Positions 34,981-45,828 of a stretch of DNA of 64,000 nt are shown one piece after another (position 1 is the stretch's first letter; each line of letters starts with the position of its first letter). The stretch is from assembly GCA_950022655.1 (NCBI GenBank), contig OX465579.1:76891193-76955192 (forward strand), given 5' to 3'. The notes beneath the pieces were generated by a model. That model was not told the DNA's origin, searched no databases, and saw only the letters and a program-made list of their open reading frames with translations. Origin of the DNA: Alentia gelatinosa. Taxonomy: Eukaryota; Annelida; Polychaeta; Phyllodocida; Polynoidae. The position numbers and the translations under genes were made by a program.

Positions 34981-35143
34981 TGTCACAAATCTTGTGTATA
35001 ATGTGGGGATTAGATCAGTGGATAACTCAGAAGCAGTCTACATTTCAAGTTCGCCAGCATTGACTGTTTATTACAATAGTACCCCAGATACACTATAGAG
35101 GGCGCCCTGGTGCTGGATAACGTTTTAGAGGCGCTACACAACA
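34981..35143 (-). repeat. 3' LTR of the Gypsy element
   Basis: 163 bp. On the minus strand it starts TGTTGTGTAGCGCC and ends AGATTTGTGACA. It differs from the other LTR at two sites (near 35015 and 35095). Confidence 0.93.
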
Positions 35144-35158
35144 TCTCCCTTTTTTTTT
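35144..35158 (-). promoter_or_regulatory. Polypurine tract of the Gypsy element
   Basis: The minus strand reads AAAAAAAAAGGGAGA immediately before the 3' LTR, the normal plus-strand priming site for reverse transcription. Confidence 0.8.
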
Positions 35159-35417
35159 CAAAACTTTCTTAAACAAGAGTCTTTATGTTTCTCTCAAATA
35201 AGTCTTACTTCAGATAGGGAGTTTTTATCTCTTACTTTTACTACTACTTTGAAATGTCTTTAGAATGTCTATATGAGTCTCAATGTTAATCAGCTGTAAG
35301 AGAATATTTATAGTAGCAACACAACATGAACAAAACATATCCTGCGAATAAGGAGTAGACTTCTCCCTTTCGCGCCTTGTCCCGGGCATTATTCTTAGCC
35401 CATGTCGGGGGACAAGA

Positions 35418-36794
35418 CTAAGCTTCAATCAGTCTCTCTGGCCTCCTGATCATCCTCAGAGACCGGCGTAGCACAGGTGTTTCTGTGAGAGCTGGAGTAG
35501 GTGGACCAGCTGATGTAGCCGGATTAGGTGTGGCGACCACAGAAGGCTGATAGTGGTCAGGTCGAGTCAGAGTTGTAGGACTCTGCACTGCAGAACTTGG
35601 CTGGGAGTCTGCAGTCTCAGTTAGCTGCAGATGTCGACGATTTCTGCGGAAAATTCCTGACTCTGTCTGCACATTATATGACCTTGGAGTCTCGGCTGAG
35701 GTAGTTATCACACCTTTAGTCATCCAAGTCTTTTCCTGGTCGGTCTTCAGCCTAACCACATCTCCTGGTTGTAGATTAGGCAGGGATTTGACACCATGAC
35801 GGTTGTTGTAGTGGTGCTCATATCCTGCTTTTGTTGCTTTATCAGTGTCTCTAATGACGTCTGGGTTAGGCCACAATGGCCTAAGTCTGGCACCAAGAGT
35901 TGGCAGATTCGTACGAATATGTCGGCCCATGAGGAGCTGGGACGGGCTACACCCTGTAGCGGCAATGACAGTGTCCCTGTAAATCATCAGTGCCAGCCAT
36001 GGATCGTCTTGTCTCAGGATACTTTTGGCTGTTTTCATGGCACGTTCTGCCTCTCCATTAGAACTTGGCAGATGGGGGCTAGAAGTGACGTGGTTGAAAT
36101 CACACTTCTTCGCGAACTGTTTAAACTGTTCAGATGCAAACTGGGGCCCGTTGTCTGAGACTACTTCCTGTGGGAATCCCAGTCTGGCAAACACATCCTT
36201 CATCTTGGCTATCACTGCTGAAGATGTAGTCGTTGATAGATGGAGTATCTCAATCCACCGTGAATGATAGTCAACCATAACAAGATACTCTTGACGCTCG
36301 AACTGACACAGGTCAACTCCTATTTTCTGCCAGGGTAGATCAGGGAGCGTAGTCGTCATGAGTGGTTCCTTGTTCTGGGTCGGTCTATAGGTTTGACAAT
36401 GGTCACAAGTGGTCACGATACCTTTCACATCCTTGGCGATACCAGGCCACCACACAGACTCCTTTCCTCGTTCAAGGCATTTTGTGATACCCTGATGGCC
36501 TTGGTGTATCTTGTCGAGAATATCGGGTCTCATCTTTTCCGGGACGATGATCCTGTTGCCATAAGTCAGTAGACCATTACTAACTGATAGGCTCCCTCTC
36601 ACATTGAAGAGCTGTTTCAGCTGGTCTGGGACGTCCTGTTCGTACTTCGGCCATCCAGCCAGGGCATACACACTTGTGGCTTGGAGGACATCATCATCGT
36701 GTGTCGCCTTCCGAAGCTCTGCCATCCGGCGGTCGGACATGGGAAGACTCTCCTCTACCATGGCCACGTGTATTGCAACCTCTGTGTCCATCAC
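35418..36794 (-). pseudogene. Gypsy integrase (C-terminal part of pol)
   Basis: 458 codons. An HHCC zinc finger is formed by HQGHQGITKC and CDHCQTY. The catalytic core has IGVDLCQFERQEYLVMVDYH (first Asp), EVVSDNGPQFASEQF (second Asp) and LPSSNGEAERAMKTAK (Glu). The C-terminal region has LQPGDVVRLKTDQEKTW and a proline/serine-rich tail ending RRSLRMIRRPERLIEA. Integrase joins the element's DNA ends to the genome. The domain is uninterrupted, but its frame is cut off from RNase H by the TGA at 36819-36821. The same frame is open on both sides of that stop, and the listed start is only the first internal Met. Confidence 0.93.
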
Positions 36795-36818
36795 AGTTGC
36801 ATTATCCCACTTAGGGCT

Positions 36819-37667
36819 TCATGAAAGTGCATCAGATATCACCATCGTCTTTCCAGGTGCATACTCAGCCTTCGCATTAAAGCGGAGCATGCGCATCAAC
36901 AAACGTTGACATCTCAAGGGTGCTCTGTCTAAGTCCTTCTCGTTGATCAGAGTCACCAAGGGCTTGTGGTCTGTTAAGACCTTAAAGTTCTCCAGTCCAC
37001 AAAGGAAACGATCAAACTTCTCACAGGCCCAGACACTAGCGAGACATTCCTTCTCAATCTGGGCATACCGTTGTTCAGCTGACGATAGGGTCCTTGAACA
37101 GTATGCGATGGGCTTCAGCTGACCATCGTGGTCCTGAAGCAGCACACCACCTAGACCATAGCTACTCGCGTCAGCGCTCACTACGGTCGGCTTGCAAACA
37201 TCATAGTAGGCAAGAGCTTGGGCTGATGATACCAGCTTTTTCATCCTATCAAAGGCCTCCTGCTGAGGTTGTCCCCATGACCACACAGTGTCACTTCGAA
37301 GCAGGTCGTTCAAAGGCTTAGTAATGTCATGAAGATTTGGGAGGTAGGCTACAAGGTAATGTACCATCCCCATGATCTGGCGTAAAAGTGGCACGGACGT
37401 TGGTTCGGGCATCTCGATTATCGCCGATACCTTGTCGCTGTCTGGTTCAATACCACTTTTGGTGAACTTATGTCCTAAGAACTTGAGTTCTGACTTGCCG
37501 ATCACACACTTCTCCTTGTTCAGTTTTAGGTCAGATTCCTGAAGACGTTTCATGACGTTGTCTAGCCTCCGATCGTGTTCCTCTTGGTCTTTACCATAGA
37601 CGAGAATGTCGTCCATGTACACAAATGTACCCTCCAGTCCATCTAAGACCTCAACCATCTTTCTCAT
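36819..37667 (-). pseudogene. Gypsy RT (palm/thumb) and RNase H
   Basis: 282 codons. It starts in the middle of RT ([20 protein letters not shown], the YMDD catalytic box). The thumb follows ([20 protein letters not shown]), then the connection, then RNase H ([54 protein letters not shown]). It ends at ISDALS and a TGA where related elements normally carry Arg, which fits a CGA-to-TGA change. The first part of RT is in the preceding frame, separated by a one-base deletion near 37668. It converts element RNA to DNA and degrades the RNA strand. Confidence 0.93.
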
Positions 37668-38770
37668 ATGAAGATTTCAGGTGCGGATGTTATCCCGAAC
37701 GGGAGTCGTCTGAAACAGTATCTCCCGAAGGGCGTTATAAAGGTTGTCAGCTCACAGCTCTGCTCCTCAAGCGGGATCTGGTAGAATCCACTGGTCGCGT
37801 CCAGAGTGGAGAATACTGACGCACCATTCAGCTTGGATGTTGCATCTTCTAAGGTCGGTAACACATACCTTTCACGTTTAACACTTACGTTTAGTTTCTT
37901 CAGATCTACACAAAGCCTCACTTTACCTGACTTCTTCACCACAGGTACCATTGGAGCACACCATGCCGTAGGTTTTGTAATCTTATGAATTACATCGTTG
38001 GCCTCTAGCCTCTCGAGTTCCTCTTTAACCTTTGGCAGCAGGGGAATGGGTACACGTCGTGCAACAGTCAGAGCATATGGCTGGGCATTATCATGGAGCA
38101 CAATCTTGACTGGCTCTGTCTTGAGGCATCCCAAACCCTGGAAGACCTCCACTTGATCTATCTTCTTGATCAGACCCATACGGCAGGCGACGCTGCGGCT
38201 CATCAAGCAGTCAATCAACTTTGGAACTACGATCACTCTAAAGAAATACTTTGTACCTTTAAAGTGTGTTCTGGCGACAAACTGTCCCAAAGGCTTGACT
38301 GCACCACCCAGACTTGACAACTCAATGTTGACAGACTTGAGTTGTGGCTTATTTCTCATCCTCTTGAATGTCCCTTCTGACATAACGCTGACGTCGGCTC
38401 CAGAGTCTAGTTTCCATTTGACAAAATTTCCATTGATGTCAAGCTCTGTAAACCAAGCTGGGTCGCTGTCGGGGCAGTCAACGGCTCCAAGGAAGTACCC
38501 ACTGGCTCCTCCATCGTCATCGTCATTTCGGTTGATAGTCACTTCAAGGTCTTCAACGGCTGGTTTATTTTTACAAACAGAAGCGAAATGGTTCCAAACC
38601 TTGCAGAGCACACACTTCTTTCCCTGAGCTGGACACTTCTGGGTCCTATGCACGTAATCGCACTTTCCGCACATTGAGCTGTCCTTCTTTGGTGGGCCGC
38701 CACTTTCCTTCTTGGGTGGTCTGCTTCCACCTGCAGGTTTCTTCGGCTTTGGTTTACGTACAAAGTCCAC
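37664..38770 (-). pseudogene. Gypsy nucleocapsid knuckle, protease and N-terminal RT
   Basis: 368 codons. Two CCHC-type knuckles (CGKCDYVHRTQKC and CVLCKVWNHFASVC) come first, then the aspartic protease WKLDSGADVSVMSEGTF, and LIDCLMSRSVACRMGLI at the end of protease. RT blocks follow: AWCAPMVPVVKKSGKVRLCV, LDATSGFYQIPLEE (first catalytic Asp) and [15 protein letters not shown]. The frame then ends because of a one-base deletion, and RT continues in the next frame at 37667. The upstream boundary is not a true start. The frame is contiguous with gag apart from a single TAA at 38789-38791, and the listed first codon is GTG. Confidence 0.92.
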
Positions 38771-38788
38771 CTTTGTCTCGTTCTGCTT

Positions 38789-39334
38789 TTAAACCAATTC
38801 GGAGTGTCGCGCCATCTCTACTGCCTTATCGAGCGTCAACTCGTCTTGTTCCAGCTGTAGTTTCAATGACACCTCCTTGTCGGACATTCCGCTGATTAGA
38901 CGGTCTCTGATGTTTTCGGTCTCACGATCCCCGAAACGACAATTTTCCGCTAACTCGTTAAGGTTACGCACAAAACACTCAACGGATTCTCCTGCTTGTT
39001 GAGTCCGCTGGTAAAACCGTGTCCTCTCATGAATAGTATTTCTCTTAGGGACGAAATATGCGTTGAATTTATCGAGCACTACATCATAATCATCTTTTGG
39101 GTCGAGTGGATTAGGCTGAGCTTCGGTCGCGGCTGGTGGAGGATTGAACGTAAAGGACTTATAGATATTTTCTGCCTGTCTACCCATCGCGTATATGAGT
39201 GACGCAACCTGAATTTCACCGTCATCCTTGTGAAGTTTTGTGGCAATTCTAAACCTTGCAAACCTTTCCCTCCACTCTGGCCATTTAGCAGGGGCATCAA
39301 AAGTCATAGGCTCAGGGGGGTTAAATTTGGGCAT
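38789..39334 (-). CDS. Gypsy Gag (capsid)
   Basis: 181 residues starting MPKFNPPEPMTFDAPAKWPE, with the central capsid pattern FVPKRNTIHERTRFYQRTQQ, GESVECFVRNLNELAENCRF and RDRLISGMSDKEVSLKLQLE. This is the retrotransposon gag family seen in Mag-like Gypsy elements and in domesticated gag-like genes. It assembles the particle that packages element RNA. It ends in TAA and the same frame runs directly into the knuckle and protease. Either the stop is a late mutation in what was a single gag-pol frame, or pol is expressed by stop suppression. The 5' untranslated stretch to the LTR is about 325 bp. Confidence 0.9.
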   Translation of the reverse strand: MPKFNPPEPMTFDAPAKWPEWRERFARFRIATKLHKDDGEIQVASLIYAMGRQAENIYKSFTFNPPPAATEAQPNPLDPKDDYDVVLDKFNAYFVPKRNTIHERTRFYQRTQQAGESVECFVRNLNELAENCRFGDRETENIRDRLISGMSDKEVSLKLQLEQDELTLDKAVEMARHSELV

Positions 39335-39641
39335 GTTGACAGTGACAGTACAGTCTTAAACTCAGATGTCAACACCACAACTTCACTCAAAATGCCACAC
39401 ACAGAGAGATTTCACTCAGTACTAGGATTCTACTAGTGTATAGCACTACAGTTGGATAGGTGATTTCAAAACATTAGACAGTCTTTATCCACTCCAGTTC
39501 ATCTACTCATATCTGTTCACAACAACAATGTGCTTCCTCACTTGACCACTTTGCTTTCAGAGTTATCTCCTCTGATTTCAATGACAATGTAGGTTTATAC
39601 ATTACCAACTTGTTCCAGGAATGTATAACCACTCAAGAAGA

Positions 39642-39659
39642 TCCCACTAGCTGCCACCA
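39642..39659 (-). promoter_or_regulatory. Primer-binding site of the Gypsy element
   Basis: Directly inside the 5' LTR the minus strand reads TGGTGGCAGCTAGTGGG. TGG matches the CCA end of a tRNA. The tRNA identity was not determined. Confidence 0.65.
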
Positions 39660-39822
39660 TGTCACAAATCTTGTGTATAATGTGGGGATTAGAACAGTGG
39701 ATAACTCAGAAGCAGTCTACATTTCAAGTTCGCCAGCATTGACTGTTTATTACAATAGTACCCCAGATACACTGTAGAGGGCGCCCTGGTGCTGGATAAC
39801 GTTTTAGAGGCGCTACACAACA
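39660..39822 (-). repeat. 5' LTR of the Gypsy element
   Basis: 163 bp, partner of 34981-35143 with two mismatches. It should hold the element promoter. No canonical TATA box was identified by eye. Confidence 0.93.
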
Positions 39823-40194
39823 TCCGCCTTGTAATGACCTTCAATCCAATTCATATTTCTAGCTTCAATAGTTCATGAGAAAAGGGCATTTTAAATAATT
39901 AAATGTCTCTTGATACCAGCTTGGTGGATCACAAAATTTGGATCACAATTAACCCTTTAACCACCGCATGCCTAAAACGGATCGGGAAATGTACCGCCGC
40001 GCCCCCTGCCGCGTTCCTATGTATTACCGCTGCAGGCTTCTACCAGATGTACCCCTGAAACGCCGGTCCAACTTGTCCATAGGCCTGACTTTAAATTGGC
40101 ATAAAGACTTCATTCAAAAAGCAAAATCAATCAGTTTTGCAAGATCTTTCCATAGATCACTAGCTAGAGTGCATAGAACTAAGTCTTAAAAATT

Positions 40195-40310
40195 AGGTAA
40201 GTGCCTATCCTGGGGGGGGGGGGGGCATTTTATTTTGAGGTATTTCCTAGGGGGGCATTTCATTTGGAGGTATTCCGAGGGGGGGGGCAATTTATTTTGG
40301 AGGATTCGCC
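40195..40310. repeat. Three-unit G-rich tandem repeat
   Basis: Three related units of about 33-40 bp contain GGGGGGCATTT(T)ATTT(T)GGAGGTATT. G runs of 14 (40212-40225), 6 and 9 alternate with ATTTTATTT. The rest of 39823-40614 has no gene that I recognise. Confidence 0.8.
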
Positions 40311-40614
40311 GAGCAAAACCCACCACCCCCTGCCATAAATAATGAACGCTCCCTTCGTTGGAACGCAGTGTAGACAGAGGTGGCGGCCAATTCACCTCTT
40401 GCACATAAGCGTGGTGTGGTGATCGCCGTGATAACGGGTTTCGCTGGTTCTATGTATTTGATAAAGTACCAACCGCGCACCAGCGAAATTTCTGCAATCC
40501 AGAACGAGGCGAGCGCTGTTAGAGTGAAGCCAACACTGTAGCAAGTGCCTAATACCACTATACTAATGACAATATAAATCGTTCTTCTGTCATTAATGTC
40601 TGGCCGAATTCTAT

Positions 40615-41425
40615 AATCAAAACATGGCTAGAAAGCTGAGACTTAGGCCTATCTGTTGGTACTATTTATGATATACCTGTGTTATGGGTAAGATTTCCTG
40701 TCAGAGATAGAAAATCGGAATTGTTTTAGGTAAAAAGACTAAAACATGTTACCTTCCAGTCTTTACACTGATTTCATGAAAAATCTATCGCGATGACCTA
40801 TATATATTACCATTCTATCTTCTTAGGTACTTGAAGACGATTAAAATTATACCTATATTACCAGTTTGTGATAAATATTTCCTGGGATAGTGGAGCATAA
40901 TGACAGATGACAAGGAGTCAAAAATAGCACCAAAAGAATTTGATTTTCTGTTATTATTGCATTTCCGATACTGGCTTTGATTCAAAGTTGTCTAAGATTG
41001 CAATATTTTACAAGTGCAATATTTATTCACCTGTATATTTCAGTTTTTAACGTTTCTACTGTAACAGCTTTATTATTGTATCAGACATAAAACGCTATCA
41101 AATATTAGCTTATAAATTCCCAAATTTTTTGACAATTAACAGATGCATTATTAGTCCATTACCTCAGGAAATATATATCACAGCCTGGTAATATTGGTAT
41201 CATTTTAATCATCTTGAAATGCCTAAGAAGGTAGGATCTTTATTTCTATAGGTCATTGCAATAGATTTTTCATAAAATCACTGTGAAGGTAGGAAGGTAA
41301 CATGTTTTAATATTTTTTACTTAACAAATTCTGAAGTTCAAGCTATCACGGGAAGGCTTAGCCAAGGTTTATGATATGTATACCAACAAATAGACCAGAG
41401 TCTTAGCTTTCTAACATTTATTTAT
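40615..41425. mobile_element. Foldback element with two ~280-bp inverted arms
   Basis: The left arm (about 40620-40900) contains CTAGAAAGCTGAGACT, AAAACATGTTACCTTCC, ATGAAAAATCTAT, ATGACCTATA and CCAATATTACCA-like text. The right arm (about 41150-41425) gives the same series in reverse complement (GTTAGAAAGCTAAGACT, AAAACATGTTACCTTCC, ATGAAAAATCTAT, ATGACCTATA). A spacer of about 250 bp separates them. No coding capacity is visible. The arms have diverged by eye by roughly a fifth to a quarter. Confidence 0.85.
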
Positions 41426-42173
41426 CTATGAAGATCGGTCAGTTATTCACAAAGCAAGAGCAATTTCCAATTTCCGAGTTAGAAAAACATAGGTTTTTTC
41501 CATACCAAACGCTCAGGAGTTAGGCCGCACGCCTCGTTTTTGTGTAGCCTTCTTAGGCGGCCATTACAAGATGGCGCCAGTGTGAAGAGGGTCTATGTGC
41601 TATCACAATCCCTGCAGTTCAGAGGGACAGGCCGTCGTGAATACTGTCGCGCATGACTTTTGGCGGCCTCTATCGGAGAACCAATCATTGTTTCAAAAGG
41701 TGCCCACTAGAGGACTCTTCAGGCGTCTCGGAAATGAAAAGTAGTGCGCCTGTAAGGAAAGTGTGCAGATTTGGTGACATTTCATTGCACCTCCTCAACT
41801 TATGCTGTTTTAAGTCTTTATAGATACAACCACAGGATTTCTGTTTCATTTGGATTTTCAGTTATATTTATTCAGGAATGTACGGAACTTACTGAGAACT
41901 CTTTATCGCCAATTAAGGTCAACATGTGATGTATTCATGCACCAGGAAGCCGCCGCCATCATGGAAACTGTGAGTGGTGAAAGAAAGCGGGTTATGTGGA
42001 ATCTATGGATCGTTTTGGATGAATGATAAATGGATATACCTCAACATTTAGTGACGGTGGACCATTACTGGGGCACAGAAAGTGGAACAGTTTGCAGCAA
42101 GGAGTACAGGACAACGTAGCAAGTCTTGACAGTTGCCGTCCGTGGTGGTTTGGTTGGCCACCAAACCGACACA
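41426..42173 (+). promoter_or_regulatory. PTEN: Likely promoter and 5' untranslated region of the PTEN-type gene
   Basis: The sequence becomes more GC-rich and CpG-containing than the surroundings. It holds CAAGATGGCGCC (41567-41578), which resembles the YY1 motif often found just downstream of start sites, and GCCGCCATCATGG (41951-41963), a strong Kozak context that opens a short upstream frame. The transcription start is not determined. I see no clear TATA box. Confidence 0.5.
41961..42026 (+). other. Upstream ORF before PTEN (21 codons)
   Basis: ATG in an excellent Kozak context (GCCGCCATCATGG), then METVSGERKRVMWNLW, ending in TGA at 42024. It is in the same frame as the PTEN start 148 bases further on but stops first. 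A GTGAGT within it (after ATGGAAACT) could instead be a splice donor, so this could be the tip of an alternative first exon. Confidence 0.45.
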
Positions 42174-42264
42174 ATGTCAATGTCGCTTCCAAATACTCTG
42201 CGGGCACTTGTAAGCAAATCCAAGATTCGGTACCGCGAGGGCGGGTTCGATCTTGATTTGACAT
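42174..42264 (+). CDS. PTEN: PTEN coding exon 1 (phosphatidylinositol-3,4,5-trisphosphate 3-phosphatase)
   Basis: The exon encodes about 30 residues starting MSMSLPNTLRALVSK and ending KIRYREGGFDLDLT. The end matches the start of PTEN: the basic lipid-binding motif (SKSKIRYRE against the human SRNKRRYQE) and the invariant GFDLDLT. The exon stops after the first base of a Tyr codon at a GT donor (42265, GTATCC), the same phase-1 position as human intron 1. I chose the ATG at 42174. A second ATG at 42180 and an in-frame upstream ATG at 42126 are alternatives. PTEN removes the 3-phosphate of PIP3 at the plasma membrane and restrains AKT signalling. This part forms the N-terminal membrane-binding segment. 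Confidence 0.93.
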
Positions 42265-43755
42265 GTATCCTTTTAATACTTAAACTTGTTGTCATACCAT
42301 TTGTATGCCCACTTTTGTTGACATTCAACTGGGACGGAGCTATGCACGGTTTGATTTGTCCCTCACCTGTCGGCTGTGGTAAGGTGGTTGAGTCAGTAAC
42401 ACTAACAGGGTTACGGCGTTACGTGTTGATAACACCACAGACATTGATAACATGCTGTATCGGACCTATTAGTTTAGTGAATAGCAATTGATGTGTGTCA
42501 CCTGATATACCTGCACGCCGTTTATACATACGTTATGGCTTGCCAATCATCACACTGTGTTGAAAATCTTTGGAAATACAGTAATTTATTGTTAACTCCT
42601 GACAACTTGACGAGTGACACTGACAGTGACAGCTCACCCCGCTGTGACAGTCTGACACGGGTATTTGGCACTGCTGTTCTATATCATAACGTTTGAATTC
42701 AACATGACTGGACTTTACGGAGGAGGGAAGCTCCATTGGAAAACTATCTCAAAATAGACAGTTATAAAGTAAGGTTAACGTGTCTAGTAGTGGCGCATAA
42801 ATAATGGATGTGTTTTTGAATAGATTATTTGACAGGCCCCAGTATTCAAGTGGGCAGAGGAGTCCCATAGCTGCAAGCAGACCCATCTTGAGTTAAAAGC
42901 AATGAATCAGTCTCAAAAGGATGTAACTAGCATACCTAGATGTGAAATTACTCAAACAATCAATCAAACAGTCCCAGTTTCTCGCATTCCAATTATGCTC
43001 CAGAGAAATAGGGTCATCATGCAGAATCAGCTGGGAATAATTTCTCCTTGTTTCGTCCTGATCTGTGCACATCAGTTTCCAATCGGAAAAATAATTTTCT
43101 CTTTTGGGTCTTGATCTGTGTAGTTTCGGATCACAAAAACAAATTTCCGATCGCATTAGAAACGGCAAAACAAGTCCCAAAAGATCTAAACAAATATCAA
43201 ATCAAAATTATGTTTGGGAAATAATCCAGGGGAGAATCTAACTCCACTTGGACCACAGATGAAATCAGCTGGAAAGCACCTCACCTGACGAGAACTGAAA
43301 GAAGGTCGAAATTACAGAAAGGTATAAATAAGTAAAAAGACAGGTTTCTCATCTGTAAAAAAAACCTTACACTTTTGGAAACACGATGCACGCTAATAAC
43401 CAAAACACCCACAAGACCAGATTGCCTGTATCCACTACACTCACACCCTACCCTCTATCTACCGCCACCGTAGGAGCCCTCGACCAACCCCAATTAAGAC
43501 CCCCTTATACACACTGGGGAGGCGCAAAAACTTTCTGAGAAATGTACAACTCATCTGGTTTCAAGGGTAGAGGACCGTTTTAACATACAAACTAATAAAT
43601 ATCCGACCTCAACAAAGGGCGGCTAAGACCATCCAATCCCATTTCCATATTTTGAAGTACAAAATAAAATTTATATAAAGATGAAACCAATACCGTGTTG
43701 TTTTCGTAGATTAAGATGTACCTCTGATCTCTTTCCTTGTACAATTGGGTGAGGC

Positions 43756-43775
43756 GGGGGGGGGGGGGGGGGGGG
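43756..43775. repeat. Poly-G tract of 20
   Basis: An uninterrupted G run in PTEN intron 1. Confidence 0.95.
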
Positions 43776-44629
43776 TGATCAACAAGAGTTTTGTTATTTT
43801 CACATCAGAGGGTATGTCGGATTCTGAGACCACATTGGGTATCCCCATATTGTTTACCATGGAGGACAGTTCAATAATTTTTTATAAATCTATTACAAAA
43901 GGGAAAGGATATTAAATGTATTCTCGCCTTTGCGTCCCTTCAGTTGGAATCCCTCTCTCAGTTTTTCGGCATTTAGAGTAATGCCATCCAGTATCACATG
44001 AAGACACGTCAAATACGATACGTCTAAGCACAACATAACAACTGAGAACTTGAAACGTGATGCCTTTAACACACATAAACTACTCGGAACGGGATCCGTT
44101 CAGTCATTTAATACTTTCTGTTTTGATTGACAGCAAATCACGTGGTATGGAAGGACAGACTATACTAATTTGTCATGGAGTTCCAAAAAAAATCCCTATG
44201 GCTAGCTCATAAGTGTCAGGCAATTGGTCACAGGTATGAAATAGAAAATTGTGTCGTTACTGTCAGATAGGAAGGGTCAACACGAAATGATTAATTATAA
44301 CGAACTTGTAGATGGTATTGCGACACCCCCTCCCCCATACACACAATCAATCGGAAGTGGCTTCTTACATATTGTCTACCCATATGTGATGCGCTTTTCA
44401 AAATGCTACAGGGAATAGTTGTAGAATGTATACCTACCATTATTTACTTCGAGTGACATGCGTCCCACTAATGTATATTCATGGATCATTAGGCATAGTC
44501 GCTACCTCGGTAAATTGGTGGGAATTTGGAACACGCTATAATCACTATATTGTAATTATAGCAGCGGTTGATTTTTTTTATAATTTTCCTCGTCCTTTTT
44601 TTCTTTTTCAGAAGAATAATATAAACTAA

Positions 44630-45175
44630 AATTCCATCAGCCAGAGGAAGTGGCTCAACAAGTACAAGAGATGTTGAAACTGGGGGTCATCGAGCCAGCA
44701 GAAGGGCTGTGGGCTGCCCCGGTGGTCTTCGTAAGGAAGAAAGACGGCATTATCTAGTGGGGAGGCCCATCCGCATATGCAGAGATCACTCCAAGGAACC
44801 AGAGGGGCAGGTAGCCCACTGGTTACAGGTTCTGGACATCTACCACTATACAATCGAACATTGTCCTGCAAAGCTGCACAGGAATGCAGATGGACTCTCC
44901 CAGCATCCCTGCACCCAATGCTGGTGGGAGCCTTCTATGGTATGCCAACAAATAGTAACCCGGCATAGGGCTGCAGCGATGAGCACAGCCCCCAGTTCGG
45001 GGTCTACAGGCGGCCACCCCAAGACAGCAGCGGGTTGGGAGAATGCACAGGCCCAGGACCTGGTGAGGAAGGATATCTGGAGAGGATGGAGACGGAGGCA
45101 GACATGCCAGGTTTCACTTCACAATGAAAGTGCTCTTCCCCCTTCTATTGAGCCGAAGAGGATTAATTACGGTTG
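44630..45175 (+). pseudogene. Internally deleted Gypsy pol relic
   Basis: The N-terminal RT piece PEEVAQQVQEMLKLGVIEPA, then LWAAPVVFVRKKDG, ends at a TAG (44756). It is followed directly by the end of RNase H in another frame: SKEPEGQVAHWLQVLDIYHY, TIEHCPAKLHRNADGLSQHP. A trace of the integrase start (DLVRKDIW) follows. All of the RT palm is missing, so the copy suffered a large internal deletion. It lies in PTEN intron 1 on the sense strand. The GC-rich sequence to about 46140 may be the rest of this relic, but I cannot read domains there. Confidence 0.85.
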
Positions 45176-45805
45176 AACTATTCGGACATTCCTCGTCAGG
45201 TCACCTTGCCTCCTCGTGGTGCAGACTGGATATGAAACCATGGTGAGCAACTGCTCCCCAGATGGTCATATACCACAACCAGGAGTGGGCCGCAAGCGGC
45301 GGAGGACGGGCGCCACCAGGAGGGGGACAGTGGTCCGCGTACGGGACCCACTCCTACGGCCTCAAAAGGGACGGCCTCTGGCCACAACAGGGCACACTGC
45401 CCTGGGGATCACTACCCGCAGGTCCCTGTCTGGGTCCCGTGGGCACTGGGGCCAGCCCCATACAATTTTGGCAGGTGGTAGACATACCTACAGATACCGA
45501 AGCTGGGGCGGTGCTACCACATTCTGGGCAGCCACCGAGACTCCAAGAGTGGAGATCCGAGACTAGGACTGGTGAGACCCCCACGTGAGCGGAGTTAGGT
45601 TGAGTTGCTCTTCTTGAGGTGTTCCGATGTTTGGGGATGGATTTCCAGGGCATGGGTGGAATTATGACCACGGTGAGGTTGGCACCAGGTTGAACGGTTT
45701 GTGGTATTCTTCTAGGTGATGGAAGGGCAGTTAGCGACAGCTGGGTCATGAGGGCAGAAGTGCACTGGCGGGGATGATGGTGGGGCCGTCACAGGATCGG
45801 GTGAT

Positions 45806-45828
45806 CCCCCCCCCCCCCCCCCCCCCCC
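45806..45828. repeat. Poly-C tract of 23
   Basis: An uninterrupted C run in the GC-rich part of PTEN intron 1. Confidence 0.95.

Larger units (their letters stand above)
34981..39822 (-). mobile_element. Nearly complete Ty3/Gypsy retrotransposon (Mag-like)
   Basis: Length 4842 bp, transcribed from the minus strand. Its features are two 163-bp LTRs beginning TG and ending CA, a primer-binding site starting TGGTGGCAGC just inside the 5' LTR, gag, zinc knuckle, protease, RT with YMDD, RNase H, integrase, and an A/G polypurine tract against the 3' LTR. The LTRs differ at only two positions, which suggests recent insertion. Gag and pol lie in the same frame. Three lesions interrupt it: a TAA between gag and pol, a one-base deletion at about 37668 in RT, and a TGA at 36819 between RNase H and integrase. 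I could not see matching target-site duplications (ACATC against TCCGC). Confidence 0.93.

Noticed and set aside
34976..39827. Target-site duplication of the Gypsy element
   Set aside because: ACATC on the left and TCCGC on the right do not match at 4 or 5 bp, so none was annotated.
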